Below, piece after piece: positions 50,470 to 61,263 of a DNA stretch of 64,000 nucleotides (positions are counted from its first letter, which is position 1; the number at the start of each line of letters is the position of its first letter). The position numbers and the translations under genes were made by a program. Below the pieces are notes generated by a model. That model ran no database searches and had not been told where the DNA came from. It saw nothing but the letters and a program-made list of their open reading frames with translations. The stretch spans positions 1 to 64,000 of the forward strand of contig JAQUDD010000003.1 in the NCBI GenBank assembly GCA_028685875.1, written 5' to 3'. Source of the DNA: Candidatus Absconditabacteria bacterium. GTDB lineage: Bacteria > Patescibacteriota > Gracilibacteria > Absconditabacterales > Absconditicoccaceae.

Positions 50470-53064
50470 ATGCCTTACCAAAAAGAAATTTTAGAGCTTC
50501 TCAAACAGCTTCATACTAGTCAACAAAACTGACTTTCCTCTCAGCAAGTACAGAAGCTTCAACAGCAATATGGGAGAAATATTCTTACTAATGAAAATAA
50601 GCTTACTCCTTGGAAAGTTTTTTTCTCACAGTTTAAAAGTTTTCTTATTCTTATCCTTATTCTGGCAGCGGGGGTGTCTTATCTTGCAGGAGAGAAGGTT
50701 GAAGCAATGGTAATCTTTGGAGTTATAATTCTTAATACTCTTCTCTGATTTTTTCAAGAATACAATGCGGAGAAATCTATCGAAAATCTCAGAAAAATGG
50801 CATCTCTTAAAGTCAGAGTGATTAGAGATCAGAAAGAAGACCTTATTGATTCAGAAGAGCTAGTGATTGGAGATATCATCATTCTTGAAGCAGGAGATAA
50901 AATTGCAGCAGATGCTCGTATTTTGGAAGTGTATAGTTTAGAAACTGCAGAATCTGTTCTCACCGGAGAGTCTCTTCCTGTCGAGAAGAGCAAGGATGTT
51001 ATTCAGGAGATTGTTCAGATAGGAGATCAGACTAATATGCTTTTTTCTGGAACGGTAGTGACGAAGGGTCGTTGAGTGGCAGTAGTTACTGCAACAGGAA
51101 TGCAAACTGAAATTGGGAAAATTGCTGGGATGATTCAGGAAGCTCCTGATAAGCAAACGAAACTTCAACAAGATCTCAATGTCCTTAGTAAATGGTTAGG
51201 ATTGGTGATTTTGTGAATTTGTGTCATTGTTTTTATTGTGCATGTGTTTTTCCTTGGTGAAGATCCCCAAGAAGCTTTCCTTGTAGCTATTGCGCTTTCT
51301 GTTGCGGCGATTCCAGAATGATTACCTACTGTTGTGACGATTTGTCTGGGAATAGGAGTCAAGAGACTGGTTAAGAAACAGGCATTAGTAAAGAAACTTT
51401 GAAGTGTTGAGACGCTCGGAAGTGTAGATGTTATCTGTAGTGATAAGACAGGGACACTTACTAAAAATGAAATGACCGTGAAAAAAATCTTTGTGGATAA
51501 TCAGCTCATTGATGTGCAGGGGATTGGTTATGAAGATGATGGCGAGGAACCTATTACTCAGGAGAGTCCTAGTCTAGAGATGCTCCTTAGGATCGGTTTA
51601 CTGTGTAATAGTGCAGAACTTGAAGAGGAGGAAATTATTGGAGATCCTACAGAACTTGCACTACTCATTAGCGCTAATAAGGGAGGCTTAGATGAAGATC
51701 AGGAGGAGTATAGCTATCAACTTATTGAGGAACTCCCTTTTGATTCTGAAAGAAAACTGATGTCGATGCTTAGAAAAAAGGGGAAGACCTATACTCTTTT
51801 TACCAAGGGTGCACCAGAGATGTTGCTTGATCGTTGTGATCGTATTCTCATCAATGGGAAGCTAAAAAACCTTACCCAAAAAGAAAGGCAGAATATCCTT
51901 GAAATGAATACAAACTTTGCTCAACATGCACTCAGAGTTCTTTGATTTGCTTATAAAGAAAGTTGAACTCCAGAAGTCGAGGAAGAAGGGCTTATTTTCG
52001 TTGGACTTCAGGGGATTATTGATCCTCCAAGACCAGAAGCTAGAAAGGCTATTGCAACTTGTCATAAGGCAGGGATCAGAGTGATTATGATCACCGGAGA
52101 TAATGTTATTACTGCCTCAGCTATTGCGAAAGAACTGGGTATTCAAGGGATCTCTCTTGATGGACAGTCCCTCGAAGAGATGAGTGATGAGGAATTACTT
52201 AATCAGATTGAACATATTTGAGTCTTTGCGAGAGTTACACCGAGTCATAAACAGAGAATTATTACCCTTCTCAAACAGAAAGGGCATACGGTTGCTATGA
52301 CGGGAGATGGAGTGAATGATGCTCCAGCGCTCAAGTTTGCGGATATTGGACTTGCGATGCGGATTACAGGAACTGAAGTAACTAAAGAAGCTAGTGATAT
52401 GATCCTGATGGATGATAATTTTTCTACGATTGTGCATGCTATCGAAGAAGGAAGAGGAATTTATAATAACATCAAAAAGTTTGTGAATTTCCTCTTTGCA
52501 ACGAATTTTGCAGAAATTATGATTGTGTTTATCAGTATTCTCTTAGGACTTCCTCTTCCTCTTATCGCCATTCAGATTCTTTGGATTAATCTTATTAGTG
52601 ATGGGCTTCCTGCCTTAGCACTTGGAATTGATTCTTATGACCCTCATCTTATGTCTCAGAAACCAAGAAAACTCTGATCAAAAATTATCAATGCGACTAT
52701 GATAAAAAATATTCTCCTTCTGGCTGCTATCGTTACTATTGGGTGTCTGCGATTCTTCCTTAGGCATTACGAAGCGGATCTTATTGCGGCGAGAACGGGA
52801 ACTTTCCTTCTTCTTATTCTTCTGGAATTTGTAGTGATTCAGATGATTAGAAGGGATTATGGAGTGAAATTTTGGTCTAATGCTTGGCTCTTTATTGCGA
52901 TCGTTGCTTCAATTTTATTGACGCTTGCTCTTATTTATGTTCCTTTCTTGGCAGAGATTTTCAAGGTTGTGCCTTTAAGTGGGGTGATGTGGCTAGAGAT
53001 TTTGGGAGTGGTTGTAGGGATTGGTCTGCTTTCTCTGATTGTTCATAAGATTAAGGGGAAGTAG
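50470..53064 (+). CDS. P-type cation-transporting ATPase (IIA-like, Ca2+-type)
   Basis: 864 aa, ATG 50470 to TAG 53062, with TGAs as Gly at 50530, 50747, 51073, 51214, 51319 (PEGLP), 51400 and others. N-terminal cation-ATPase domain, membrane helices, the actuator loop with [13 protein letters not shown], and [16 protein letters not shown] (ion-binding helix 4). The phosphorylation motif [13 protein letters not shown] has its Asp at about residue 325. [11 protein letters not shown] (nucleotide-binding), MITGDN and [11 protein letters not shown] follow, then the C-terminal helices with NFAEI. The layout fits SERCA/PMR1-like Ca2+ or Mn2+ pumps; the ion is inferred. Confidence 0.92.
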
Positions 53065-53235
53065 GTGTTATTGTTTTTGTGGAGGAGACTCGCCAGTGGA
53101 TCGCATTCTATGCTTATTTGCGATATATGGAATCGAAGATAAAAGACAAATGATATTACTTCTAGATATGACAATCTGCTTGTATTATTACAGTTCTGTC
53201 AATAAATATATTTACAGACATATTTTTTCTTATAA
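53065..53235. other. Non-coding stretch at the left edge of the accessory island
   Basis: Between the ATPase stop and the remnant below I see no start with a long code-25 frame, no tRNA-like fold and no clear copy of the tRNA-Gly 3' end that could be the left attachment site. Likely junction DNA. Confidence 0.4.
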
Positions 53236-53463
53236 AATAAAAAAATCTCACATTACTGTGAAATCCTTAATGGAGCTCACGAGGGCATATTTATCAAACT
53301 TTTTGATACGCTTTATTCTGAATTAAAGCAAAAAGAGGATGTTATCAACTCTTTCGTGGCTCAGCTCAAATATAACGCTAAATTTGACGAAAGATTAAGA
53401 GACAAGTTTCTTAGTGAAAACTTCTCCCTAGTGGATAATCAAACATATACAAATAAGGAATAA
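53236..53463 (+). pseudogene. C-terminal remnant of an unidentified gene
   Basis: A 75-codon open stretch with no ATG, ending at TAA 53461. It encodes a helical, charged sequence with KLFDTLYSELKQKEDVINSF and DERLRDKFLSENF. A TAA at 53233 precedes it in frame. It looks like the tail of a larger protein whose 5' part was lost, probably when the island formed. Parent family not recognised. Confidence 0.35.
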
Positions 53464-53493
53464 AACGCTCAAAGAAATTTGAGTTATTTTTTA
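53464..53493 (+). terminator. Stem-loop terminator before rep
   Basis: CTCAAA GAAA TTTGAG followed by a T-rich run (ttattttttag). Confidence 0.6.
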
Positions 53494-53507
53494 GTTATAT
53501 TATTAAA

Positions 53508-54422
53508 ATGATTCAATCAGAAGACATCATCCAAAGGACTATTGATAAGATGGAAAAAAGCCAAAAGAAAAAAAAAGAAATCACATCTTATTTGGAAGAG
53601 TATAAACCTCATTTATTGGGGTCTATATGGAAAAAGGGTAGAATAAAGGAATGTTGCAATGTTCTTATCTTTCGTGATTATCTCAATGGAGAAAAGAGAC
53701 TCTATAAATCTAATTTCTGTAAATATGATAAGTTCTGTCTTGCTTGTGCAACAAGAAGGTCAATAAAGATGATACAGAAGTTTGAAGCCTGAATAATCCA
53801 GTTCTGATTGGATACAAAAAACTGGTATCACATCACTTTGACTGTAAGGCACAATAAGACTCAATCCTTAGATTTTTTGATGGATAAGCTATGGAAGGCA
53901 AAAGAAAAATTGGCTCAGAGATTTAAAAACTCTCAAAGGGAAACTCATAAATCCAAGAGTTTTATGCACAGTTTTGATGGAATGGTTAGTTCCGTAGAAA
54001 TTACTTATAGTCTCAAAAGTGGGCGACATCCTCATATACATATGCTTGTTTGTACTGACAAAGAGATTTCAACGGAATATTCTCAGAAAATGGGGACTGA
54101 ATCCAATAGAGACCTCCAAAAAGAATGGTATAAAATCACAAAAGACAGTTATCAGGTAGCAATAAGAAAGGTAGAAGTAAATAAGGATAATTACAGTCGC
54201 AAAGGTATAGGGGAAGTATTTAAATATGCGGTCAAATTCTCCAAATTGGATATTCCTCAACTTTCCCAAGTAATGGAGATTCAGCAAATGAAAAAATACC
54301 GTTTTTTTGCCACATACGGTATCTTTAGAGGCTGGAAGATAGAAAAAACTGATAAAATAGATAATGATAATTTTATAGAAAAGACTTTTGAGTATTATGG
54401 AGATGAGTTTGAAGAGAAATAA
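53508..54422 (+). CDS. Rolling-circle replication initiator (Rep_1-like)
   Basis: 304 aa, ATG 53508 to TAA 54420, TGAs 53790 and 53805 as Gly. The N-third has a Cys cluster (CNVLIFR, KYDKFCLACATRR). Then come YHITLTVRHNKT (motif 1) and the HUH metal-binding motif GRHPHIHMLV near residue 168. VEVNKDNYSRKGIGEVFKYAVKFSKL follows; its Tyr and Lys fit motif 3, with the nicking Tyr. This is the domain order of plasmid Rep proteins of the pUB110/pC194 group. On a chromosome it points to an integrated plasmid-like element. Confidence 0.75.
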
Positions 54423-54438
54423 TTGTTTTTTTTTAAAA

Positions 54439-56979
54439 TTAAATGCTTTCAATTTCTTTTACTAATTTCTCTTTTTCACTAGGGATTTTGGCTTCAAAAG
54501 TGATTCTATATTCAAAATCCTTGTTTATTTCTTTGAAAGCTCTAAATCACAGCTCTTTTGCAAACACATCATTAGAGATTTTTGTATCTCACTTTTTGTA
54601 ATATTCTTGTGCTTTTTTGTAGTCTTCCCTTTTGTCGCTTCCTTTAACTTCAATTACTAAATATCTCTTTCATCATCATTTTTTTTCTATTTCTACAAGA
54701 AAATCAGGGAAGTATTTCTTTATTTTCTTTTCGTTCTCTTCGTATATTTCATATTGGAAGAAGAAATCTGTATAGTTCTCGCTTCCAGTTCATCAGGTAA
54801 AATAAATGTCTTTTACTTCTTCGTCCTTATCCAAAGTGCTATGGATATATTTAAACAATTCTAATTCATCCGTACTATCAAAATTATATGGGTTTATATG
54901 AAATCAAAGTCTATTTTCTTCAATATCCCTTTTATAACATACCAAAGAAAGATTGTCTTTGTCTACCTCAAAAGTGAATGAATTGCTATCTATTTTGATA
55001 AGTTTCAGCTCTTCTTCTATTGTTTCAGTCTTTTCTTCATAATTATAGTAGTTTTTACAGATTTCATCTATAATAAATCATAGTTTTTGATTGTCTTCAC
55101 TTATTATTTTTTCTAATTTATCTTTGCTATGTCAGGTATTTTTTAATATTTCTTTGATTGATGAAAAATCTATGTGAGTGTTTTTGTATATACTCCAAAG
55201 TATTTCATAGTAATTGATTGGTTTATTGAGTAATTCTTTATCTATTGTTTTAATTCATTTGTCATCGTAAGAAGTTCATAGTTCTTTGATGTGCATATAA
55301 ATTTCTTGCGGTTTGTATTTATTGAAATCTATAGTAAACTTTGAAAAATCTTTTTGTTGTGAAACTATTATGGATTTGATAATCTTTTTGACCCAAATAC
55401 TCTTTCTTTTCTCTATAGTACATTCAATTGGTTGTCTATTTTTGTTTATTTTCATTATTCCTTCAATATCTATTCCGAAGTTTAGTTTTAGTTCTTTATC
55501 TAAGACATTGTAATTTTGTTTAGATAAGAATATGGTTGCCTTTTTATCATTTTTTCCAATAGCTCTCAAACATCTTGCAGTAGATTGTAAAGTAAATATT
55601 TGAGGTGGTTTTTTATAAAGAGCTGTAGCAAAAAGAGATTTACAATTTCGTCCTTCAGTCCCTTTGTTTACAAGTAATATAAACTGTTTTTCGCTCTTTT
55701 CTGTATCCAAAAGTTTAAATTCTTGTAGTTCTTCATTTGATACTTCAGAATGATTTTCAGTTATTTTTTTAATAGATATGTTTAATTCTCTAAAAATTGA
55801 TTTTTCTAATTTATTTCTTACTTCTTTGAGTTCTGCTATGTTTGCTGTATATATAGCAATCTTTGGGAGTTTCCCATCAACTCTTTCTTCGGCATATTTT
55901 TTCCAAAATTCAGATATTACAAGTTTGAGAAAATCATCACTTTTAACATCTCCAAACTCTATGATGTCAGCTTCTTTTAGTATTCCGTGTTCTATTCATT
56001 CTTTTAATCCATAGTAATATACTACATTTGGAATCATCTCTCCATCAATATAAGGAGTTCAGGTCATATTTACACAATTTACAAGAGCTTTGTTTTCGTG
56101 TATTCTATTGATAGTCTCTTTGGTTTTTTTAAGTTCTCATTCCAAATTTGTCCCAAAGCTATGGTGGGCTTCATCTATAAAAATACTCAAATTACTAAGT
56201 CTTTTGATTGCCAATAGTCTTTGATTCTCTATTTGATGACTTTCTCTTTCTTTTTCATCTCTAAGTAAAACATTCTTTAGATTATCTTTATTCCCTTTCC
56301 TTGTTTTGATAATTATTTTTTGAGAATTAGTCACAATTATATTGTATATGCTCCCATCAGAAACGGATATAGTATGTTTCAAATCTTCCAAATAATGATA
56401 TTTGATTTGCAAAAGTGCATTATGATATTCAGGGGGTATTACATTATTAAAATCAAATCCTTTTATCTCTTTCAAAGATTCAATAATGGTTTTGTCAGGT
56501 GCAAAGACTAAGAAGTTTTTGGCAAAGATTTCTTCTTCAGGATGATAATAAGACAATACAATATCATAGAGCATAAAAACAGTCATCAATACTGTTTTAC
56601 CTGTCCCCATCGTAAGAGCATAGACTTGGTTTGTATAGTCATCATTTCCAAAGGTTTTCTGTATTTTTTCTTTATATATTGTTTGCCTTTCTTCATCGGT
56701 CATATCAATAAGTTCGTCTTTTTCTTTTTCAGAAAAATCTAATGATTGCCTAAGGGTTTTTTGGTCAAAAAGAGATAGGCAGACATCTGACAATGGTTTG
56801 TTTTTTTGTATTTCTTTGAGAAAAATATATGTTTCCAAAGCTTCCTTTTGTGGTTTTCTAAGGAAATTTACTTTATTGATATATTTTAAAATATTCAGAG
56901 TTTCAGGATAAACTCCAATATATTCTTTTTCTTTCCATTCATTGATTTGTTGTTGAAGTGAATTAACAAAAGATTGCAT
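54439..56979 (-). CDS. Type III-like restriction enzyme, Res subunit
   Basis: 846 aa, ATG 56979 (MQSFVNSLQQQINEWKEKEY), stop TAA 54439, with many TGAs. SF2 helicase motifs: YALTMGTGKTVLMTV (Walker A near residue 123), FIDEAHHSFG (DEAH), MTGTPY (motif III), NKGTEGRNCKSL and QSTARCLRAIG (motifs V and VI). The C-terminal nuclease region has the PD-ExK pattern YFPDFLVEIEKKG plus YLVIEVKGS. Type III Res subunits use ATP to move along or switch on DNA and cut near unmethylated sites. It lies 21 nt behind the Mod gene in one operon. Confidence 0.85.
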
Positions 56980-57000
56980 ATGTTGAATATGAAAAATAAA

Positions 57001-58836
57001 TTACTTAACTACTACATCGTAAGTTTCAAAAAGCTCCTCTCCTAGTATATCAATAATTTTGATAGCAACTATTTTGTTTCATTTTGTTGTATATTCCCAT
57101 TCATATTCTCATTTTATTACTTCTTTTTTTCACGGATTATCTATAATCTCAGCATTGAATAGTTTTCAATCATAGTCTATATCTATTGCAACACTATCTA
57201 TTATTTGTTTATAGTCTTCAATAATCACTTTTTCAGATTTGTTTTTATTTTCCAATTCTAATTTTTTCATCAAAACAGGGCTTATAAAATCCTTTATAGA
57301 AATTTTTAATTGATTTTTATCTATAGAAACACTAGTCTCCACCGTTGGCTTTTCTTTGAAAATAAGCCCTTCTTTTTCAATAAGTATATCTTTTGCCTTT
57401 ATGATACAATTTGTCGTATTGTGCTTTTTTATAAATGCTTCTATATCCAATTCTTTTCCGCTGCAAATAAGGTCTATATCGTAATATTTGAGTGGGCTAT
57501 TTGTATAAATATAGTCTTCTTGTTGTTCTTGGATATGTTTAATAACTTCTTCTACATCTTTTTTGGATAAAATCCTATTGGGGTCTATAATTTTGACATA
57601 AGATGAAGACATTTTACCATCAAAATATCATCTCACAGCTTCTACTCAATAGCTTTCCATTAGGATTGATTTGTAAGTCTGTATTCCTTCATCCTTATTT
57701 TTAAAAAGATTATATTCGTTTACATTATAGACTTTGAATGCAAGTGGAGTATTTATTTTCCCATCAGAAAAAATATTAGAATCAGATTTTGAATTTTCTT
57801 TTTGCTCTTCAATTACATTATTCAATCTTTTAATGGTTGTATTGATTGCCCCTGTGTTTATGTCACAACATATCCATCTTCTTCCAAGTTTTTGAGCTAC
57901 TGCACAAGTTGTGCCACTTCACATAAAACAATCCATAACTATATCTCAAGGATTGCTACTTGCTTTTATTATCCTTTCCAATAGGGCTTCAGGTTTTTGG
58001 GTTGGATAGTCTGTTCTTTCAGAAGCAACAGGATTTATAAAAGGGATTTTCCAAACATCACTTAGTGGTTTTCCATCTGATTTAGCATATACAACTTTAT
58101 ATTTTCAGCTGTTTATCATTTCCTTAACTTTTGGTTTAGTATCATCATAAACTACAAGTCATTCTGCTCATCATCATCATCCCAATAAATATCATTTTTC
58201 ATATTTATCTTTTAAATTGTCTGTTATTTCTCTTTGCTCATTGAATGTATAATTATTTCATTTTTTGTATGTTAATAATGTATCGTGATTTTTTTGGAAA
58301 TTACTTCAAGGTGATGTCCATTTCTCATAATGCCATATTATTTCAGAGAGAAACGAATCTTCTCAAAAAACCTCATCCATTAAGCATCTAAGATGATGTG
58401 ATTTGTGCCAATCACAATGTAAATAAATAATTCAATCGTTATCTAGTAATTCTTTCAAAAGTAGAAGTCTTTCAAACATAAATTGAAGATATTCGTCTTT
58501 GCTCCATATATCAGAATATTGGACATCTTCAAGTAAACTTTGTTCTTTACCTTTAATTACTTGTCATTTGAATTTGATGTTTTTTATATATTCTGCCTTA
58601 CTATCAAAAGGAGGGTCTATATAAATCAAATTTATTTTCCCTCTATATTCTTTTAATAAGTGGCTTAGTACCTGAAAATTATCTCCCCAAAAAATTTTAT
58701 TGAAATCAATACTTTCTTTATCTCCATAAACTTCTTTTTCTTGTGCGGGATAGTATTCAATATTGAGTTGTGCAGTCTTCCCTTCCCAATAAAGCATTGG
58801 ACGACCTTTGGCTTTGATAATGTTTTTTTCTGTCAT
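57001..58836 (-). CDS. Type III-like DNA methyltransferase, Mod subunit
   Basis: 611 aa, ATG 58834-58836 ([20 protein letters not shown]), stop TAA 57001, with about 20 TGAs, the densest UGA use in the window. [15 protein letters not shown] is motif IV (DPPF). [21 protein letters not shown] and [19 protein letters not shown] are motifs X and I. The order IV then I marks the beta class, as in type III Mod enzymes and related N6-adenine methylases. The target-recognition part lies between, and a long C-terminal extension follows. Four consecutive UGA codons occur at 58168-58179. The start at 59013 used by a standard-code frame falls in repeat DNA and is rejected. Confidence 0.88.
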
Positions 58837-58987
58837 AACAAAAAAATGGTAGGTATATAAAGCAGACCTGACCATCGTAGATGTCTCTTGTTTTAGAATA
58901 AGGGGACGATTTACGATACCTTCAGGTTGCTTAGACCAACACACCGTCCCTATAAGAGAGCGAATGCGTGAAAATACCGCAAACCGC

Positions 58988-59086
58988 CCTCTTGTTCTTA
59001 TAAGGGGTTTCAATGTGTTAGTCTCTGTTAGTTCATAAGAAAGAAGCTAGTCTCTTGTTCTTATAAGGGGTTTCAATGTGTTAGTC
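58988..59086. CRISPR. CRISPR-like mini-unit: two identical 36-bp repeats and one 27-bp spacer
   Basis: Repeat copies at 58988-59023 and 59051-59086 are identical; each begins ctcttgttcttataagg and ends tttcaatgtgttagtct. They flank a unique 27-bp spacer (59024-59050). Repeat and spacer sizes are those of a CRISPR array, and the repeat holds the GTTTCAAT element common in type I/III repeats. A degenerate half copy (gtctcttgtt...ataagggg) lies at 58883-58905. No cas gene is in the window. It may be an orphan or decayed array, or another two-copy repeat. The rest of the gap 58837-59196 holds a ggacg...cgtcc inverted element and no gene. Confidence 0.5.
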
Positions 59087-59196
59087 TAAGCAATTCCTTG
59101 TATAGTTTTATGTACAAGAAAAGCAACAAAAAGTATCTTTCATTTTTTGTGCTTTTGGATATAGTATGAACGGTTTATTTTGTAATTATTCCAATT

Positions 59197-60687
59197 ATGG
59201 GCAAATCAAAAAAAATTAAGATAAAGGAAAAAAATGAATATGATTTAATATTGAATGATAAAATCAGTGATGTGAAAATTCTCAGAGACACTGAAAAACA
59301 TATTGAGTCCCAAATAGATAGTCAAAGCGAAGAATTTAAAGAGAAATACTATAATGAACTAAAGCCTGAGGCTATTGAACTATGTGAATATGCGTTTAAA
59401 AAAATCAGATTAGAGCTTCGTATGAATGAAAATATATGGGATTTTCGTGCTATAAAGACAGAAAACAAAGAAATTCAAACAAAATATGATGACTATACTG
59501 TAGCTCTTTATGAGATAAAACAATTTAATGAAAAAATCAAAGACAATATAATTAAATATTGAGACCCAAATATTGATTTCTATTTGGACCATCATATAAA
59601 TTTTGAATGAAATTTGGTAAGACTATGAAATCTTAATTATTATATTACTAGCAAACTGGCTAATATATATTGAGATAAAAAGACACTTTATAAGTGGTAT
59701 ACAGAGGGAGAAGATATAGATTTTATTGACGAATTTTTTATTGTAGAAATGCTCAAAAGTCTTTTGATTAAAGATTATGAGAACAAAGTAAAATACTCTA
59801 ATTATAGTTCAAATCTATCAAAAATACTATTTCAGGTCAGTGAATATAATCCTATTCAAAATCTAATAAACTACCTCATATTAAAGCTATTTTGAGATGA
59901 CTTAGATATAAAGAATAATAAGAAAGAAAAACTTATAAAGCTCTTTTGATGAATCATTTCTAAGAAAGAAAAAATGGTTATAGATAATCTTTCTGTATTA
60001 GAAGAAGTAGCTAAAAATATGCCTGATATTAAATCAGAACGATTGGATAAGCAAAATGTACTTAAACTTATATTGAGAGACACATTTGAAAAACATAGTA
60101 GAGAACCTTTCAAAGTAAAAATACTTAATGCTATAGAATGTTATCAACATCGGGGCTCGGTCAGTATTTATTTAGACCGAGAAAAGCTCCAAATAGGACT
60201 TTCCAGCGATAATGAGTGGATACAAATACATCAAAAAACTCATATTTTTGAAGACTTTTATTGTTTTATTGGAGATGTTTTCTGACAGTATTTTTATCAA
60301 TTTTCTCCCGAATATTGTGGTGGTCCAATTGAAGAAGATACAAAAAAGTGATGAATAAAGGGTAGTGGGATAGAGGAACTAAAAATTAAACCTCAAATTC
60401 AAAAGTTGTCTGATGAAGAAGTGAAAAAACAGGCAAAAAAGATGATGATACAAGAGATAACTAAACTTATTGAGGCTGTAGACTATAAAAATTTAACAAT
60501 TACGATGGTATGACTGACTGAAAATGTAAATATCCATAAACTAAAATCTAATGCAAAGCCTGGTATGGTATGAGCTCAATATGATGATTTCGGTAAGAAA
60601 ATATGAACAGGTGTTTCTCTAAAAAGAGATTTGAAGGGCTACGTAAAAAAAATCAAAAACCCTTCCAAAAAGAAAGGAAAAGAGTAA
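59197..60687 (+). CDS. Unknown 496-aa protein in the defence island
   Basis: ATG 59197 to TAA 60685 with 13 TGAs as Gly, so the standard code shows only two pieces. No family recognised. Basic N-terminus (GKSKKIKIKEKNEYDL), a helical region with repeated Lys/Glu, DPNIDFYLDHHINFEG near residue 122, and a central helical part. A compact part with SVSIYLDREKLQIGLSSDNEW and FEDFYCFIGDVFGQYFYQF follows, with a Lys-rich end. No membrane span, Walker or nuclease motif stands out. It lies between Mod and the recombinase genes, so it may be cargo of the element, perhaps a defence protein. That is inferred from position only. Confidence 0.65.
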
Positions 60688-60775
60688 TATATTAGCAATC
60701 CTTTTATTAGGATGTTTTTACAGGCAGTTATGTAATGTCTATTAACTTAGACCAAATAACGAACAAGCCTGAGCA

Positions 60776-60919
60776 ATGACAATTGAAAAAGCTAGGCAGT
60801 TGCTTTGAGACGAATACAAAGACCTATCAAATGAGGAAGTACAAAAACTCATAGATATGTTGAAAAGTATTTGTTCTATTGTAGTTGAAGACTACATCAA
60901 AGATAGAGATTCAAAGTAG
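60776..60919 (+). CDS. Small helical protein, 47 aa
   Basis: ATG 60776, TGA 60806 as Gly, TAG 60917. MTIEKARQLLGDEYKDLSNE, then EVQKLIDMLKSICSIVVEDY. Two helices with a typical small-regulator look. It recalls short proteins seen beside recombinases in CPR mobile elements, but I cannot name a family. Upstream 60688-60775 holds no other convincing frame. Confidence 0.45.
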
Positions 60920-60981
60920 TTGTACAAAAGGATGGGATAAGTTCCCATCTTTTTTGATAAAAAGAAAAAATGAAATTATAG

Positions 60982-61009
60982 TTGATTTTTGAGAAAAAAT
61001 TTATATACT
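60982..61009 (+). promoter_or_regulatory. Promoter of the regulator/recombinase operon
   Basis: TTGATT, 16 bp, TATACT; leader of about 30 nt to ATG 61045. Confidence 0.65.
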
Positions 61010-61044
61010 AACATCAAACACCTTTATAAATTAAAATAGACTAT

Positions 61045-61263
61045 ATGAAAAGCTATATATCAATAAATCTAAAGAGTTTGATTAAATCTAAATCAATGAC
61101 TTTGAAAGAACTATCCAAAATTACAGGAATAACGCCTCAGCAACTTTCCGCAATCAATAGATGAAAATCTAAGAAAATAGAATTTATAACGATTTATAAA
61201 TTATTAAAAGGGCTTTCTTGTAATCCAAATGATTTATTTTCTATCCAAGATGAAGATGTCTAA
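61045..61263 (+). CDS. Cro/C1-type HTH regulator
   Basis: 72 aa, ATG 61045, TGA 61159 as Gly, TAA 61261. A single XRE fold: SLIKSKSMTLKELSKITGIT, the recognition helix PQQLSAINRGKSKKIEFIT, then IYKLLKGLSCNPNDLFSI. Its stop overlaps the recombinase start by 8 bp, so the two are probably translationally coupled. It may control excision or expression of the island. Confidence 0.8.

Noticed and set aside
58564-59013. Longer start (59013) for the methyltransferase
   Set aside because: The added residues would be encoded by the CRISPR-like repeat and an inverted repeat. The family start is the ATG at 58836.
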